Origin: an uncultured Streptococcus sp.
GTDB lineage: Bacteria > Bacillota > Bacilli > Lactobacillales > Streptococcaceae
Assembly: GCA_900755085.1 (NCBI GenBank)
Contig: CAAEFF010000144.1
Coordinates: forward strand, 1 to 19,404
DNA: 19,404 bases
Direction of reading: 5' to 3'
Positions 5,787-13,060 of this stretch are shown piece after piece. Within the stretch, counting starts at the first letter, position 1, and each line of letters starts with the position of its first letter. The notes below the pieces were generated by a model, which saw nothing but the letters and a program-made list of their open reading frames with translations, searched no databases and was not told the origin of the DNA. Position numbers and translations under genes: made by a program.

Positions 5787-8006
5787 ATGCCGAAAGAAGA
5801 GAATTTAACTGGGGACCAAGTTGTTGCCCTTACAAAAAAATATTTATCACCTGAGGATGTCGCCTTTGTGCAAAAGGCCATGTTTTATGCGGTTGATTGT
5901 CACAATGGCCAATTCCGTCAGTCTGGTGAGCCTTATATCATTCACCCGATTCAAGTGGCCGGAATCCTTGCTAAGCTAAAGCTAGATGCTGTGACGGTAG
6001 CCTGTGGCTTTTTACATGATGTTGTGGAAGATACGGACGCGACTTTAGATGATCTTGAGCGCGAATTTGGTCATGATGTGCGCGTGATCGTCGATGGGGT
6101 GACCAAGCTCGGGAAGGTCAAGTACAAGTCCCACGAAGAGCAGTTGGCGGAAAACCATCGCAAAATGCTCATGGCCATGTCCCAAGATATCCGTGTCATT
6201 TTGGTCAAATTGGCTGACCGCTTGCATAATATGCGCACCCTCAAGCATTTGCGCAAGGACAAGCAAGAACGCATTTCGCGTGAGACCATGGAGATCTATG
6301 CGCCACTCGCCCACCGTCTCGGGATTTCTAGCGTCAAGTGGGAGCTTGAAGATTTGTCTTTCCGTTATTTGAATGAGACAGAATTCTACAAGATTTCTCA
6401 TATGATGAAGGAAAAACGTCGCGAGCGAGAAGAGTTGGTCGAAGAGGTTGTCCACAAGATTGAGACCTATGCGGCAGAACGCCACTTACATGGGAAAATC
6501 TACGGTCGACCAAAGCATATCTATTCGATCTATCGCAAGATGCAGGATAAAAAGAAACGCTTTGATGAAATCTATGATTTGATTGCCATCCGCTGTATCC
6601 TGGATACTCCAAGTGATGTCTATGCCATGCTGGGCTACATCCACGAACTCTGGAAACCAATGCCGGGGCGTTTTAAGGACTATATTGCCAACCGGAAGGC
6701 CAATGGCTATCAGTCTATCCATACGACTGTATATGGCCCTAAAGGACCGATTGAATTCCAGATCCGAACCAAGGAAATGCATGAAGTCGCTGAGTACGGG
6801 GTTGCGGCTCACTGGGCCTATAAAAAAGGCATCAAAGGTCAAGTCAACAGTAAGGAATCTGCTATTGGGATGAACTGGATCAAGGAGATGATGGAACTCC
6901 AAGACCAGTCAGGGGATGCCAAGGAATTCGTAGAAAATGTAAAAGAAGACATCCTGGCAGAAGAGATTTACGTCTTTACTCCAGATGGAACTGTGCGCTC
7001 TCTTCCGAAAGATTCCGGACCGATCGATTTTGCCTATGAAATCCACACCAAGGTTGGGGAAAAAGCGATTGGGGCCAAGGTCAACGGCCGGATGGTGCCT
7101 CTGAACACCAAACTTCGGACGGGAGATCAGGTGGAAATTATCACCAATGCTAACTCCTTTGGTCCGAGTCGTGACTGGTTGACCCTTGTTAAAACTAGCA
7201 AGGCGCGCAATAAGATCCGTCAATTCTTTAAAAATCAAGACAAGGAATTGTCGATTAACCGGGGCCGTGACCTCTTGATGGCCCAATTCCACGAGCATGA
7301 CTTGGTAGCTAATAAGTTCATGGACAAAAAGCACATGGACAAAGTGCTACAAAAATCCAGTTACAAGACAGAAGAGGCCTTGTTCGCGGCGATTGGGTTT
7401 GGAGAGATCGGGGCGATTACCATCTTTAACCGCTTGACGGAGGATGAACGCCGTGAAGAAGAGCGGGCCAAGGCACGCGCAGAGGCAGAAGAGCTGGTCA
7501 AAGGTGGTGAAGTCAAGGTTGAAAATAAAAAGGACACCTTGAAGGTCCGCCACGAAGGCGGTGTAGTCATCCAAGGCGCATCGGGGCTCTTGATTCGGAT
7601 CGCCAAATGCTGTAACCCAGTTCCAGGTGATGAAATTGTCGGCTACATTACCAAAGGTCGTGGTGTTGCCATTCACCGCCAAGACTGTATGAATCTCCGG
7701 GCTCAAGACAACTACGAGCAACGGTTGATTGACGTCGAATGGGAAGAAAATAATACAACCAAAGACTACATTGCCCACATTGATATCTACGGTCTCAACC
7801 GTACAGGCCTTCTCAATGATGTGCTGCAAGTCTTGTCCAATACGGCAAAAATGGTCTCAACTGTCAATGCCCAACCAACTAAAGATATGAAATTTGCCAA
7901 TATCCACATTTCCTTTGGGATTCCAAATCTGTCCATGTTGACAACGGTTGTGGATAAGATTAAGAGTGTGCCGGAGGTTTACTCTGTTAAGCGTACCAAC
8001 GGCTAA
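5787..8006 (+). CDS. relA: Bifunctional (p)ppGpp synthetase/hydrolase Rel
   Basis: A 739-residue long RSH enzyme that makes (p)ppGpp from GTP/GDP and ATP on starved ribosomes and hydrolyses it. The HD hydrolase domain keeps His53, His77-Asp78, Glu81-Asp82 and Asp144; the synthetase domain keeps Asp264 (EIYDLIAIR) and Glu323 (GPIEFQIRTKEMHEVAEYG), so both activities should be intact; these positions coincide with those of the S. equisimilis enzyme. TGS spans ~390-452, then a helical domain, a zinc-finger-like segment (KCCNPVPGDEIVGY, with His630 and Cys634) and an ACT domain at ~660-735. Start 5787 has GGAGA 6 nt upstream. dtd follows in the same direction after a repeat-filled gap, the usual streptococcal order. 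Confidence 0.98.
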   Translation: MPKEENLTGDQVVALTKKYLSPEDVAFVQKAMFYAVDCHNGQFRQSGEPYIIHPIQVAGILAKLKLDAVTVACGFLHDVVEDTDATLDDLEREFGHDVRVIVDGVTKLGKVKYKSHEEQLAENHRKMLMAMSQDIRVILVKLADRLHNMRTLKHLRKDKQERISRETMEIYAPLAHRLGISSVKWELEDLSFRYLNETEFYKISHMMKEKRREREELVEEVVHKIETYAAERHLHGKIYGRPKHIYSIYRKMQDKKKRFDEIYDLIAIRCILDTPSDVYAMLGYIHELWKPMPGRFKDYIANRKANGYQSIHTTVYGPKGPIEFQIRTKEMHEVAEYGVAAHWAYKKGIKGQVNSKESAIGMNWIKEMMELQDQSGDAKEFVENVKEDILAEEIYVFTPDGTVRSLPKDSGPIDFAYEIHTKVGEKAIGAKVNGRMVPLNTKLRTGDQVEIITNANSFGPSRDWLTLVKTSKARNKIRQFFKNQDKELSINRGRDLLMAQFHEHDLVANKFMDKKHMDKVLQKSSYKTEEALFAAIGFGEIGAITIFNRLTEDERREEERAKARAEAEELVKGGEVKVENKKDTLKVRHEGGVVIQGASGLLIRIAKCCNPVPGDEIVGYITKGRGVAIHRQDCMNLRAQDNYEQRLIDVEWEENNTTKDYIAHIDIYGLNRTGLLNDVLQVLSNTAKMVSTVNAQPTKDMKFANIHISFGIPNLSMLTTVVDKIKSVPEVYSVKRTNG

Positions 8007-8015
8007 TCGGCTGCT

Positions 8016-8099
8016 CAGTTATCTTTTATAGCTTCGTTAGCTCGCCTTGCCGTACTGAAGTACTGCCTGCGTCTCGCTGCCTTGCTCTAAAAGCAACTG
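8016..8099. repeat. Intergenic repeat element, copy A, with imperfect terminal inverted repeats
   Basis: The element runs from CAGTTATCTTTTATAGC (8016-8032) to GCTCTAAAAGCAACTG (8084-8099); these ends are imperfect inverted copies of each other. Its centre holds the small hairpin GTACT-GA-AGTAC. The segment 8022-8084 recurs at 8190-8254. It sits in the 315-nt relA-dtd gap, which has no gene. The structure suggests a small mobile or foldable intergenic element; I cannot name a described family with certainty. Confidence 0.75.
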
Positions 8100-8121
8100 A
8101 ACAACCTTTACCTTTCAGCTA

Positions 8122-8167
8122 GTCTGCCTGCGTCTCACTGCCTTGTCTGATGTCGATTTTCATTGAA
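8122..8167. repeat. Intergenic repeat, partial copy
   Basis: CTGCCTGCGTCTCACTGCCT and the following bases to CATTGAAG match the 3' part of the repeat at 8233-8277 with a few substitutions, and the first part also matches 8063-8083. It is a third, truncated copy of the relA-dtd intergenic element. Confidence 0.7.
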
Positions 8168-8189
8168 GCACGTAGGACGTGGCCAGAAC

Positions 8190-8277
8190 TCTTTTATAGC
8201 TTCGTTAGCTCGCCTTGCCGTACTGAAAAGTACTGCCTGCCTCTTGCTGCCTTGTCTGATGTCAATTTTCTTTGAAG
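8190..8277. repeat. Intergenic repeat element, copy B
   Basis: The first 65 bases match 8022-8084 closely; the rest matches the partial copy at 8122-8167. The central hairpin is GTACT-GAAA-AGTAC here against GTACT-GA-AGTAC in copy A, so the length change lies in the loop and the stem is kept. No reading frame or promoter for dtd is evident inside it. Confidence 0.75.
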
Positions 8278-8321
8278 GTTAGCAGTGAATGCTCGATAGA
8301 TTTATAAAATAGGATAATAAA

Positions 8322-8765
8322 ATGAAATTAGTGATTCAACGGGTCAAAAGTGCCTCGGTTTCCATTGATGGTTGGGTCTACAATGCAATCCAGCAAGGTT
8401 TATTGCTCTTAGTGGGAGTTGGGCCTGAAGATCAGCAGGAAGATTTGGATTATGCTGTGAGAAAGATTGTCAATATGCGTATCTTTTCAGATGACGAGGG
8501 CAAGATGAATCTCTCTGTCAAGGATATCCAAGGAGAGATTCTGTCAGTATCTCAGTTTACACTTTTTGCCGATACTAAAAAAGGCAATCGTCCAGCCTTT
8601 ACAGGTGCAGCTAAACCGGATATGGCGGAAGCTTTCTATCAAGAATTTAATCAAGAACTAGCCAAGGAAGTTTCTGTTGAGGCAGGAGTCTTTGGAGCAG
8701 ATATGCAGGTGGAACTGGTCAATGATGGGCCAGTAACCATCATCCTTGATACAAAAAATAAATAA
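8322..8765 (+). CDS. dtd: D-aminoacyl-tRNA deacylase
   Basis: A 147-residue cytoplasmic enzyme that frees tRNAs mischarged with D-amino acids (and removes Gly from tRNA-Ala), keeping translation chirally clean. The two active-site motifs are present: SQFTLFA at 77-83 and NDGPVT at 134-139, the latter holding the Gly-cisPro pair 136-137. Length is standard. The start at 8322 follows AGGA with 7-8 nt spacing. It is usually found directly behind relA; here the 315-nt repeat region separates them. A hairpin terminator follows. Confidence 0.97.
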   Translation: MKLVIQRVKSASVSIDGWVYNAIQQGLLLLVGVGPEDQQEDLDYAVRKIVNMRIFSDDEGKMNLSVKDIQGEILSVSQFTLFADTKKGNRPAFTGAAKPDMAEAFYQEFNQELAKEVSVEAGVFGADMQVELVNDGPVTIILDTKNK

Positions 8766-8769
8766 AAAG

Positions 8770-8816
8770 AGGCTCCATCTTATCTGCATATAGCGGATAA
8801 GATAGAGCCTTTGTTT
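8770..8816. terminator. Hairpin terminator between dtd and pnuC, probably bidirectional
   Basis: AGGCTC-C-ATCTTATC (8770-8784) pairs with GATAAGAT-A-GAGCCT (8796-8810) with one mismatch, plus three inner pairs; TTTGTTTG follows and AATAAAAAG precedes. It lies between the convergent genes dtd and pnuC and can serve both. Confidence 0.8.
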
Positions 8817-8881
8817 GTCAAATCTAGTTCTAACCATTAAATATGATAGTTGAGTAAGATACAGGTTAACGATTCATTATT

Positions 8882-9583
8882 TTATTCTTTATCATTCCAT
8901 ACGAATAGAGCACCTACAGCATTGATGATGTAAAAGATGTATTTTCCAACATTGGCAAAATTTCCTTGGATACTAGCTTTTGTTAATTGAACGAAATTGT
9001 AAACCAACCAAAATTCCCATTGAGTTGTTAATTTAAGAGCATTCAAAGCATTTGCAATCAATGAAAGGCCAAATGCAATCGTTGTAACATAAGCAAGGAG
9101 GTTCATCTTGCCCCCGTAGCCAATATAGTTTGTTGCAAAGGCAAATAGGAAGGCTAGAACTGAAATGATGATGGCTGCCCATTTCAATTGTTTTTGGCTC
9201 ATCTTGTTTGGTCTACCTTCTTGTGAAGCTTCCCATTTCTTAATGGCAAAGGTATAAATGAGAAAGGTGACGGGATAGGTGATAATCGCAGCCTTATTTC
9301 CGAGGATATAATCAATGGTACCAGATAGGATTGTATTGACAATTCCGTAATAATTCCCCCATTTACTCAATTTACCAGTAAAACGAGTGGACAACATTGA
9401 AATCCCAACGTTAGTAACTGAAATGAGTCCAAATGGAACCAATGCGGTCCATGCTCCCCAATCAACAAACTTGTCTAATCGTGAATTAAGGTAGCCTGAT
9501 GCAATCGCTATACCGACAACTAAAGCCACACCAAACAGGTCAAACCATTTTGATGTAGCGAAAACTTTGAGTGATTTTTTCAT
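8882..9583 (-). CDS. pnuC: Nicotinamide riboside/mononucleotide transporter PnuC
   Basis: A 233-residue membrane protein with about seven hydrophobic helices, first at residues ~17-30 after MKKSLKVFATSKWFD. Conserved PnuC features include LVPFGLISVTNVGISMLSTR near residues 48-67 and the Trp-rich segments WEFWLVYNF and the C-terminal LFVWND. The family takes up nicotinamide riboside by facilitated diffusion for NAD+ salvage; which vitamer this member prefers is not visible. AGGAGGGAG stands 8-11 nt before the start and is embedded in a leader that matches the NAD+-II riboswitch (separate entry), so translation is probably repressed when NAD+ is high. Confidence 0.93.
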   Translation of the reverse strand: MKKSLKVFATSKWFDLFGVALVVGIAIASGYLNSRLDKFVDWGAWTALVPFGLISVTNVGISMLSTRFTGKLSKWGNYYGIVNTILSGTIDYILGNKAAIITYPVTFLIYTFAIKKWEASQEGRPNKMSQKQLKWAAIIISVLAFLFAFATNYIGYGGKMNLLAYVTTIAFGLSLIANALNALKLTTQWEFWLVYNFVQLTKASIQGNFANVGKYIFYIINAVGALFVWNDKE

Positions 9584-9640
9584 AAGATGGTCTCCCTCCT
9601 CTTTGTCGCGTCCATTCTACAGCTAAACAAAAGCAAAGTC
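9584..9640 (-). promoter_or_regulatory. NAD+-II (pnuC motif) riboswitch, H-type pseudoknot over the pnuC ribosome binding site
   Basis: Read on the minus strand, CUUUG (9638-9634) can pair with CAAAG (9605-9601) and AUGG (9615-9612) with CCAU (9589-9586), with a further C-G beyond an A-A mismatch. The order stem 1 left, stem 2 left, stem 1 right, stem 2 right is a true H-type pseudoknot. The ribosome binding site AGGAGGGAG lies in the last loop, ahead of the right strand of stem 2 and a few bases from the pnuC start. A short pseudoknot at this place in front of streptococcal pnuC genes is the described NAD+-II riboswitch class. The internal sequence (GAATGGACGCGACAAAGAGG) fits my recollection of that motif; a covariance-model search was not possible here. 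Confidence 0.82.
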
Positions 9641-9658
9641 AAGTCATATAGCAATATA

Positions 9659-9687
9659 AAACCCTGAAAATAGAGCTTTCAGGGTTT
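9659..9687. terminator. Terminator after scaR
   Basis: AAACCCTGAAA (9659-9669) and TTTCAGGGTTT (9677-9687) form a perfect 11-bp stem with a 7-nt loop. On the minus strand it lies 21 nt behind the scaR stop codon and separates scaR from the pnuC leader, with a short T-rich tail (TTTTAT). Confidence 0.8.
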
Positions 9688-9707
9688 GGTTTTTAATTGT
9701 TAATGAC

Positions 9708-10358
9708 TCAGTTGATTTTTTCTACATAGAGTTGTTGGGCGATCACTTGGTTGATCGAAATTTCTTGTCCATGGATAACTAAGTGATAGAGGCCTGTGTA
9801 GTCATCATACCGTTGAAATTCGAGGGTATCGCCAATCTGGAGATGGATTTGCTCTAAGAATTTTAACAATTCATAGGTGTCATAGACCCTTTGCAGAATA
9901 TAGAGACCAGGTTGGGTCGTTTCACTGAGACGATCTTGGTAGGCTTCGACCAGCCGTTCACCTTTTCTTGGAATTGTCCCACCGTGAGGGCAGGTCTTAG
10001 GAGTTCCAAGCATGTGATCCAGCCGGTCGATGAAATGTTCAGAAACGGTATGCTCGAGAACTTCTGCCTCTTCATGGACTTCTTCAGTTGTGTAGCCAAG
10101 ATTTTCCAGCAGAAATACTTCGATCAAGCGGTGCTTGCGGTAGAGATCAGAGACCAATTGCAAGCCTAGATCTGTTAGCAAATACCCACGAGCCTTGTCC
10201 TTCAGCAAGAGGCCCTCAGAGATCATGCGCTTGATCATCTCGGTCACAGCGGGTGGAGAGACCTGCATGCGACTGGCGATTTCCTTATTACTGATTTTTT
10301 CAACTTCTGTGCCAATTTCATAAATGCACTTGAGGTAATCTTCTTTGTTTGGTGTCAT
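9708..10358 (-). CDS. scaR: Manganese-responsive DtxR-family repressor
   Basis: A 216-residue metalloregulator of the ScaR/PsaR/SloR group, which represses manganese uptake when Mn2+ is bound. The N-terminal winged helix covers ~1-70 (recognition helix around PPAVTEMIKRM, 35-45). The dimer and metal domain carries Asp7, His76, Glu80, Glu99, Glu102, His103, Cys123, His125 and Asp160, matching the two metal sites described for streptococcal members. A C-terminal SH3-like/FeoA domain covers ~145-216. An AGAGGA sequence precedes the start. It is transcribed alone and lies near its expected target scaCBA, where an operator is visible at 14658-14679. The symbol follows S. gordonii; psaR or mntR names the same gene elsewhere. 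Confidence 0.95.
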   Translation of the reverse strand: MTPNKEDYLKCIYEIGTEVEKISNKEIASRMQVSPPAVTEMIKRMISEGLLLKDKARGYLLTDLGLQLVSDLYRKHRLIEVFLLENLGYTTEEVHEEAEVLEHTVSEHFIDRLDHMLGTPKTCPHGGTIPRKGERLVEAYQDRLSETTQPGLYILQRVYDTYELLKFLEQIHLQIGDTLEFQRYDDYTGLYHLVIHGQEISINQVIAQQLYVEKIN

Positions 10359-10385
10359 GCTTTCCTCTTTTCTTCGCTTACTTCT

Positions 10386-10394
10386 AGTATATCA
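10386..10394 (-). promoter_or_regulatory. Candidate promoter of scaR (extended -10)
   Basis: On the minus strand TGATATACT gives TG-N-TATACT, an extended -10 element 27 nt before the scaR start. No convincing -35 is seen, as is common with extended -10 promoters. Confidence 0.6.
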
Positions 10395-10430
10395 AAAAAA
10401 TCCTCAAAAACGCTAATGGAGTTCTGAGAA

Positions 10431-10459
10431 TTGTCTCAAGCTCTAAAAGATGGTAGTAT
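10431..10459 (+). promoter_or_regulatory. Candidate promoter of the gene at 10483, with a small palindrome on the -35
   Basis: TTGTCT (10431-10436), a 17-nt spacer and TAGTAT (10454-10459) preceded by TGG give a plausible extended -10 promoter. The palindrome TGAGA-ATTG-TCTCA (10425-10438) overlaps the -35 and could be an operator; with 5-bp arms this is only a possibility. Confidence 0.55.
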
Positions 10460-10482
10460 AGAAGCATAGAAAGGACGGCACT

Positions 10483-11508
10483 ATGAACAGACGGGAATTA
10501 GCGAGACTAGGTTGGAGAGAGCATAGTTTAGCCTATTTAGAGAAGCACTTGCAGGGGTACAAAGATTCGCAAGCCTACCAAGAACAATACCAGTCTGTCT
10601 TTTTCTTTGCCAGTCCTCTATTTCAAAAAATGTGGGAGAAAGAACTTCAGAATCTGGATGAAACGGCTGCCCAAGACTTGCTGAGGGGAGTCATGAAACT
10701 GCTTCTCATGCCAAGTGACCTGTCCGGAACTTGTGAAGAAACAGCCTTTCTTCTGAGTAGGATAGCTCCAGATTGTCCACCAGGCTCTGACTTTTGGAAG
10801 GCTTTCTCACGCGTCGTGCAGGTTGCCTTTGAAAAGGATCCCTTAGCAGATCAGTCGGGAGATCAGCTCTTAAAACGCCAGGTTCACCAGTTGCGCTACT
10901 TGCTTTCCAGTTACCAAGCCCAATGGATTCGGGCGCATGAGGCCAGAGCGGGACAGACTGATGAAGAGGCCTTACAAGCTTACCTACAGGAGACTAGAGC
11001 GATCACGGTGGATGCTTATGCGGCTGCCCGCCTTCACAATAAGGTCTCCGTGACATCAGATGGTCATCTTCATTATCCTTCAGGGGCCTCCCAACAAGTC
11101 AATTTCAAGATTCTACTGAATTTCCACACGGAGTATATCCTGGACCAGGAGGGCCAATTTCTCAACGAAGTAGACCCATATCAGATTTCTGAAAATGGCA
11201 TTGTCAATGGGGCTAGTTTTAACTACGGGCTGGCTAGGGGACGGACCCATAAGGACTTAGACATTGACCCTGTCAAAGCTTGGGACCCAGCCTTTCGTAA
11301 GCAGGTCCTTTATCGTCAAGGTGTTCGCTATCTAGCCCCTAAAAATGATCGCAGTGTCGAAGGCTACTGGAGTCGAAAAGGGGTCTTTGCACAAGGAGGC
11401 AAGAGCTACAAGCAACAAGTGGCACAGCGCGTGCGGAGTTTCCTCAGAGGCATCCCTCGCTTACGCTGGCGCGTCCTCCTACAGAATGGACTCCATCGGA
11501 TTTTATAG
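10483..11508 (+). CDS. Streptococcal protein of unknown function, probably DUF3114
   Basis: A 341-residue protein without signal peptide or membrane helix. The first ~180 residues are helical; the middle holds a motif-rich stretch: NKVSVTSDGHLHYPSGASQQ (185-204), then FHTEYILDQEGQFLNEVDPY and NGIVNGASFNYGLARGRTHKDLDIDP; the last 50 residues are basic (SYKQQVAQRVRSFLRGIPRLRWRV). The overall pattern fits DUF3114, a family restricted largely to streptococci; this is from memory and no activity is known to me. Start 10483 follows AAAGGA with good spacing. The gene is divergent from scaR (124 nt between them) and convergent with tpx, so it is a single-gene unit. Whether it belongs to the manganese regulon cannot be told. 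Confidence 0.8.
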   Translation: MNRRELARLGWREHSLAYLEKHLQGYKDSQAYQEQYQSVFFFASPLFQKMWEKELQNLDETAAQDLLRGVMKLLLMPSDLSGTCEETAFLLSRIAPDCPPGSDFWKAFSRVVQVAFEKDPLADQSGDQLLKRQVHQLRYLLSSYQAQWIRAHEARAGQTDEEALQAYLQETRAITVDAYAAARLHNKVSVTSDGHLHYPSGASQQVNFKILLNFHTEYILDQEGQFLNEVDPYQISENGIVNGASFNYGLARGRTHKDLDIDPVKAWDPAFRKQVLYRQGVRYLAPKNDRSVEGYWSRKGVFAQGGKSYKQQVAQRVRSFLRGIPRLRWRVLLQNGLHRIL

Positions 11509-11514
11509 CAATGG

Positions 11515-11540
11515 AAAAGAGGTCGCAGACCTCTTTTTTT
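11515..11540. terminator. Terminator between the DUF3114-like gene and tpx
   Basis: AAAAGAGGTC (11515-11524) pairs perfectly with GACCTCTTTT (11528-11537) around GCA and continues into TTT on the plus strand; on the minus strand the stem ends in TTTT. It is placed between two convergent stop codons (11508 and 11544) and can serve both. Confidence 0.88.
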
Positions 11541-11543
11541 CAT

Positions 11544-12038
11544 TTATCCAAGTGCTTTGACGGCTTCGATTGCAGCCTCGTAATTTGGTTCGCTGTTGAT
11601 ATTTTCTAGGTATTCAACGTAAGTCACCTTGTTATCCGCATCTAAGACCAAGACAGCACGCGCAAGTAGGTGCCATTCATTGATAAAGAGGCCGTAAGCT
11701 TTCCCGAAGGAATGGTCGTAGTAGTCTGAGAGCATGATGGCATTGTCGAGCCCTTCAGCAGCGCACCATTTACCTTGAGCAAAAGGAAGGTCGACAGAGA
11801 CCGTCAAGACGACAGTATCTTCCATATCCGATAAGGTCTGATTGAAGTGACGTGTTTGCATCGAACAGATACCTGTGTCGATGGATGGGATAATGCTGAG
11901 GACTTTTTTCTTGCCAGCAAAATTAGCTAAAGATTTCTTCTCAAGAGCTGGAGTGATCAATGAAAAATCATGGGCCATTTCCCCTACTTGAAGTTGAGAT
12001 CCGGTAAAGGTCACAGGGTTTCCTAAAAATGTTGCCAT
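11544..12038 (-). CDS. tpx: Thiol peroxidase Tpx (atypical 2-Cys peroxiredoxin)
   Basis: A 164-residue cytoplasmic peroxiredoxin reducing H2O2 and organic peroxides with thioredoxin. The peroxidatic motif SIDTGICSMQT has Thr55 and Cys58; the resolving Cys92 is in GKWCAAEGL, giving the Tpx-type disulfide. AAGGAG lies 8 nt before the start. It is placed 78 nt behind scaA, the constant gene order of streptococcal Mn-uptake loci; no strong terminator is visible in that gap, so read-through from scaCBA is likely, and a weak TACAAT in the gap might add a separate promoter. The link fits the role of manganese uptake in peroxide resistance of H2O2-producing oral streptococci. Confidence 0.96.
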   Translation of the reverse strand: MATFLGNPVTFTGSQLQVGEMAHDFSLITPALEKKSLANFAGKKKVLSIIPSIDTGICSMQTRHFNQTLSDMEDTVVLTVSVDLPFAQGKWCAAEGLDNAIMLSDYYDHSFGKAYGLFINEWHLLARAVLVLDADNKVTYVEYLENINSEPNYEAAIEAVKALG

Positions 12039-12116
12039 AAAAAGACTCCTTTTTTGTTTTTATTGTACCGCAATACCGGTGGAGGGGCCACTGATTTGTT
12101 TAGAAATCTGAATGGT

Positions 12117-13049
12117 CTACTGACTCAATCCTTCTGCGATTTTCTCCAAATTCCATTTCATCATGCTGTAGTAGCTGTCGCCTTCTTCGCCTTCTTTGGC
12201 AATGGAGTCAGTAAAGATTTTTGAAAAGATTGGGATATTGGTATCTTTAGACACAGTTTTCATAGGACGCTCATCGACACTGGATTCGACAAAGAGGGAC
12301 GGTACTTTGGTTTGACGCAATTTCTCTACCAGCGTTTTGATTTGTTCAGGTGTCCCTTCTTGTTCGGTATTGATTTCCCAGATATAGGCAGATGGGACGC
12401 CATAGGCTTTGGAGAAGTACTTGAAGCAACCTTCGCTGGTTACGATCATCTTCTTGTCTGCTGGGATGTTATTGAATGCTTGCTTGGCTTCTTGGTCTAG
12501 CTTGCTGAGTTTTTCAGTGTAGGCTGCTAGATTTTTTTCGTAGAAGTCCTTATTTTTTGGATCTTTGGCGATTAATTGTTTGGCAATGTTTTTAGCGTAG
12601 ATAATCCCGTTTTCGAGATTGAGCCAAGCGTGAGGGTCTTCTTTTCCAGCTTGGTTTTGACCTTCTAGGTAGATGACGTCGACTCCCTCGCTCACTGCGA
12701 AATAATCCTTGTTTTCTACTTTATTGGCATTTTTGACCAACTTGGTAAACCAAGCATTGCCACCCGTTTCGAGGTTGATCCCATTGTAGAAAATCAGGTC
12801 TGCTTGTGAAGTTTTTTTGACATCTTCTGGGAGTGGTTCGTACTCGTGGGGATCTTGACCGACAGGGACAATACTGTGGAGCTCGATTTTGTCCCCAGCG
12901 ATATTTTTGGTGATATCTGCGAGGATGGAGTTGGTGGTAACCACCTTCAATTTATCGGATGAGGACTTGGAAGAAGAGCCTTTGCTACAGGCCAACAGGC
13001 CGAATAAGAGCGCCACAAAGAGGGCGAGGACAGAAGCAATTTTTTTCAT
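12117..13049 (-). CDS. scaA: Manganese-binding lipoprotein of the ScaCBA transporter
   Basis: A 310-residue cluster A-I (LraI) substrate-binding lipoprotein. It has a signal peptide with lipobox LLAC and lipidated Cys21. The four metal ligands of the family are at His68, His140, Glu206 and Asp281, each one residue after PsaA numbering. Other marks are VPVGQDPHEYEP (61-72), DPHAWLNLENG (138-148) and EINTEQEGTPEQI (225-237). It delivers Mn2+ to ScaB outside the membrane; homologues (ScaA, PsaA, SsaB) were first noted as adhesins. The start has AAGGAG upstream and lies 11 nt behind scaB. Transcribed from the ScaR-controlled promoter in front of scaC. Confidence 0.97.
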   Translation of the reverse strand: MKKIASVLALFVALLFGLLACSKGSSSKSSSDKLKVVTTNSILADITKNIAGDKIELHSIVPVGQDPHEYEPLPEDVKKTSQADLIFYNGINLETGGNAWFTKLVKNANKVENKDYFAVSEGVDVIYLEGQNQAGKEDPHAWLNLENGIIYAKNIAKQLIAKDPKNKDFYEKNLAAYTEKLSKLDQEAKQAFNNIPADKKMIVTSEGCFKYFSKAYGVPSAYIWEINTEQEGTPEQIKTLVEKLRQTKVPSLFVESSVDERPMKTVSKDTNIPIFSKIFTDSIAKEGEEGDSYYSMMKWNLEKIAEGLSQ

Positions 13050-13060
13050 GTGTTTCTCCT

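Noticed and set aside
9708..10169. Reading frames opposite to and in other frames of scaR
   Set aside because: They are shadows of the strongly conserved scaR frame without ribosome binding sites or recognisable products.
12050..12116. Terminator between scaA and tpx
   Set aside because: The only hairpin in the gap (GATTT with AAATC plus scattered outer pairs) is mismatched and has no T tract, so co-transcription is more likely.
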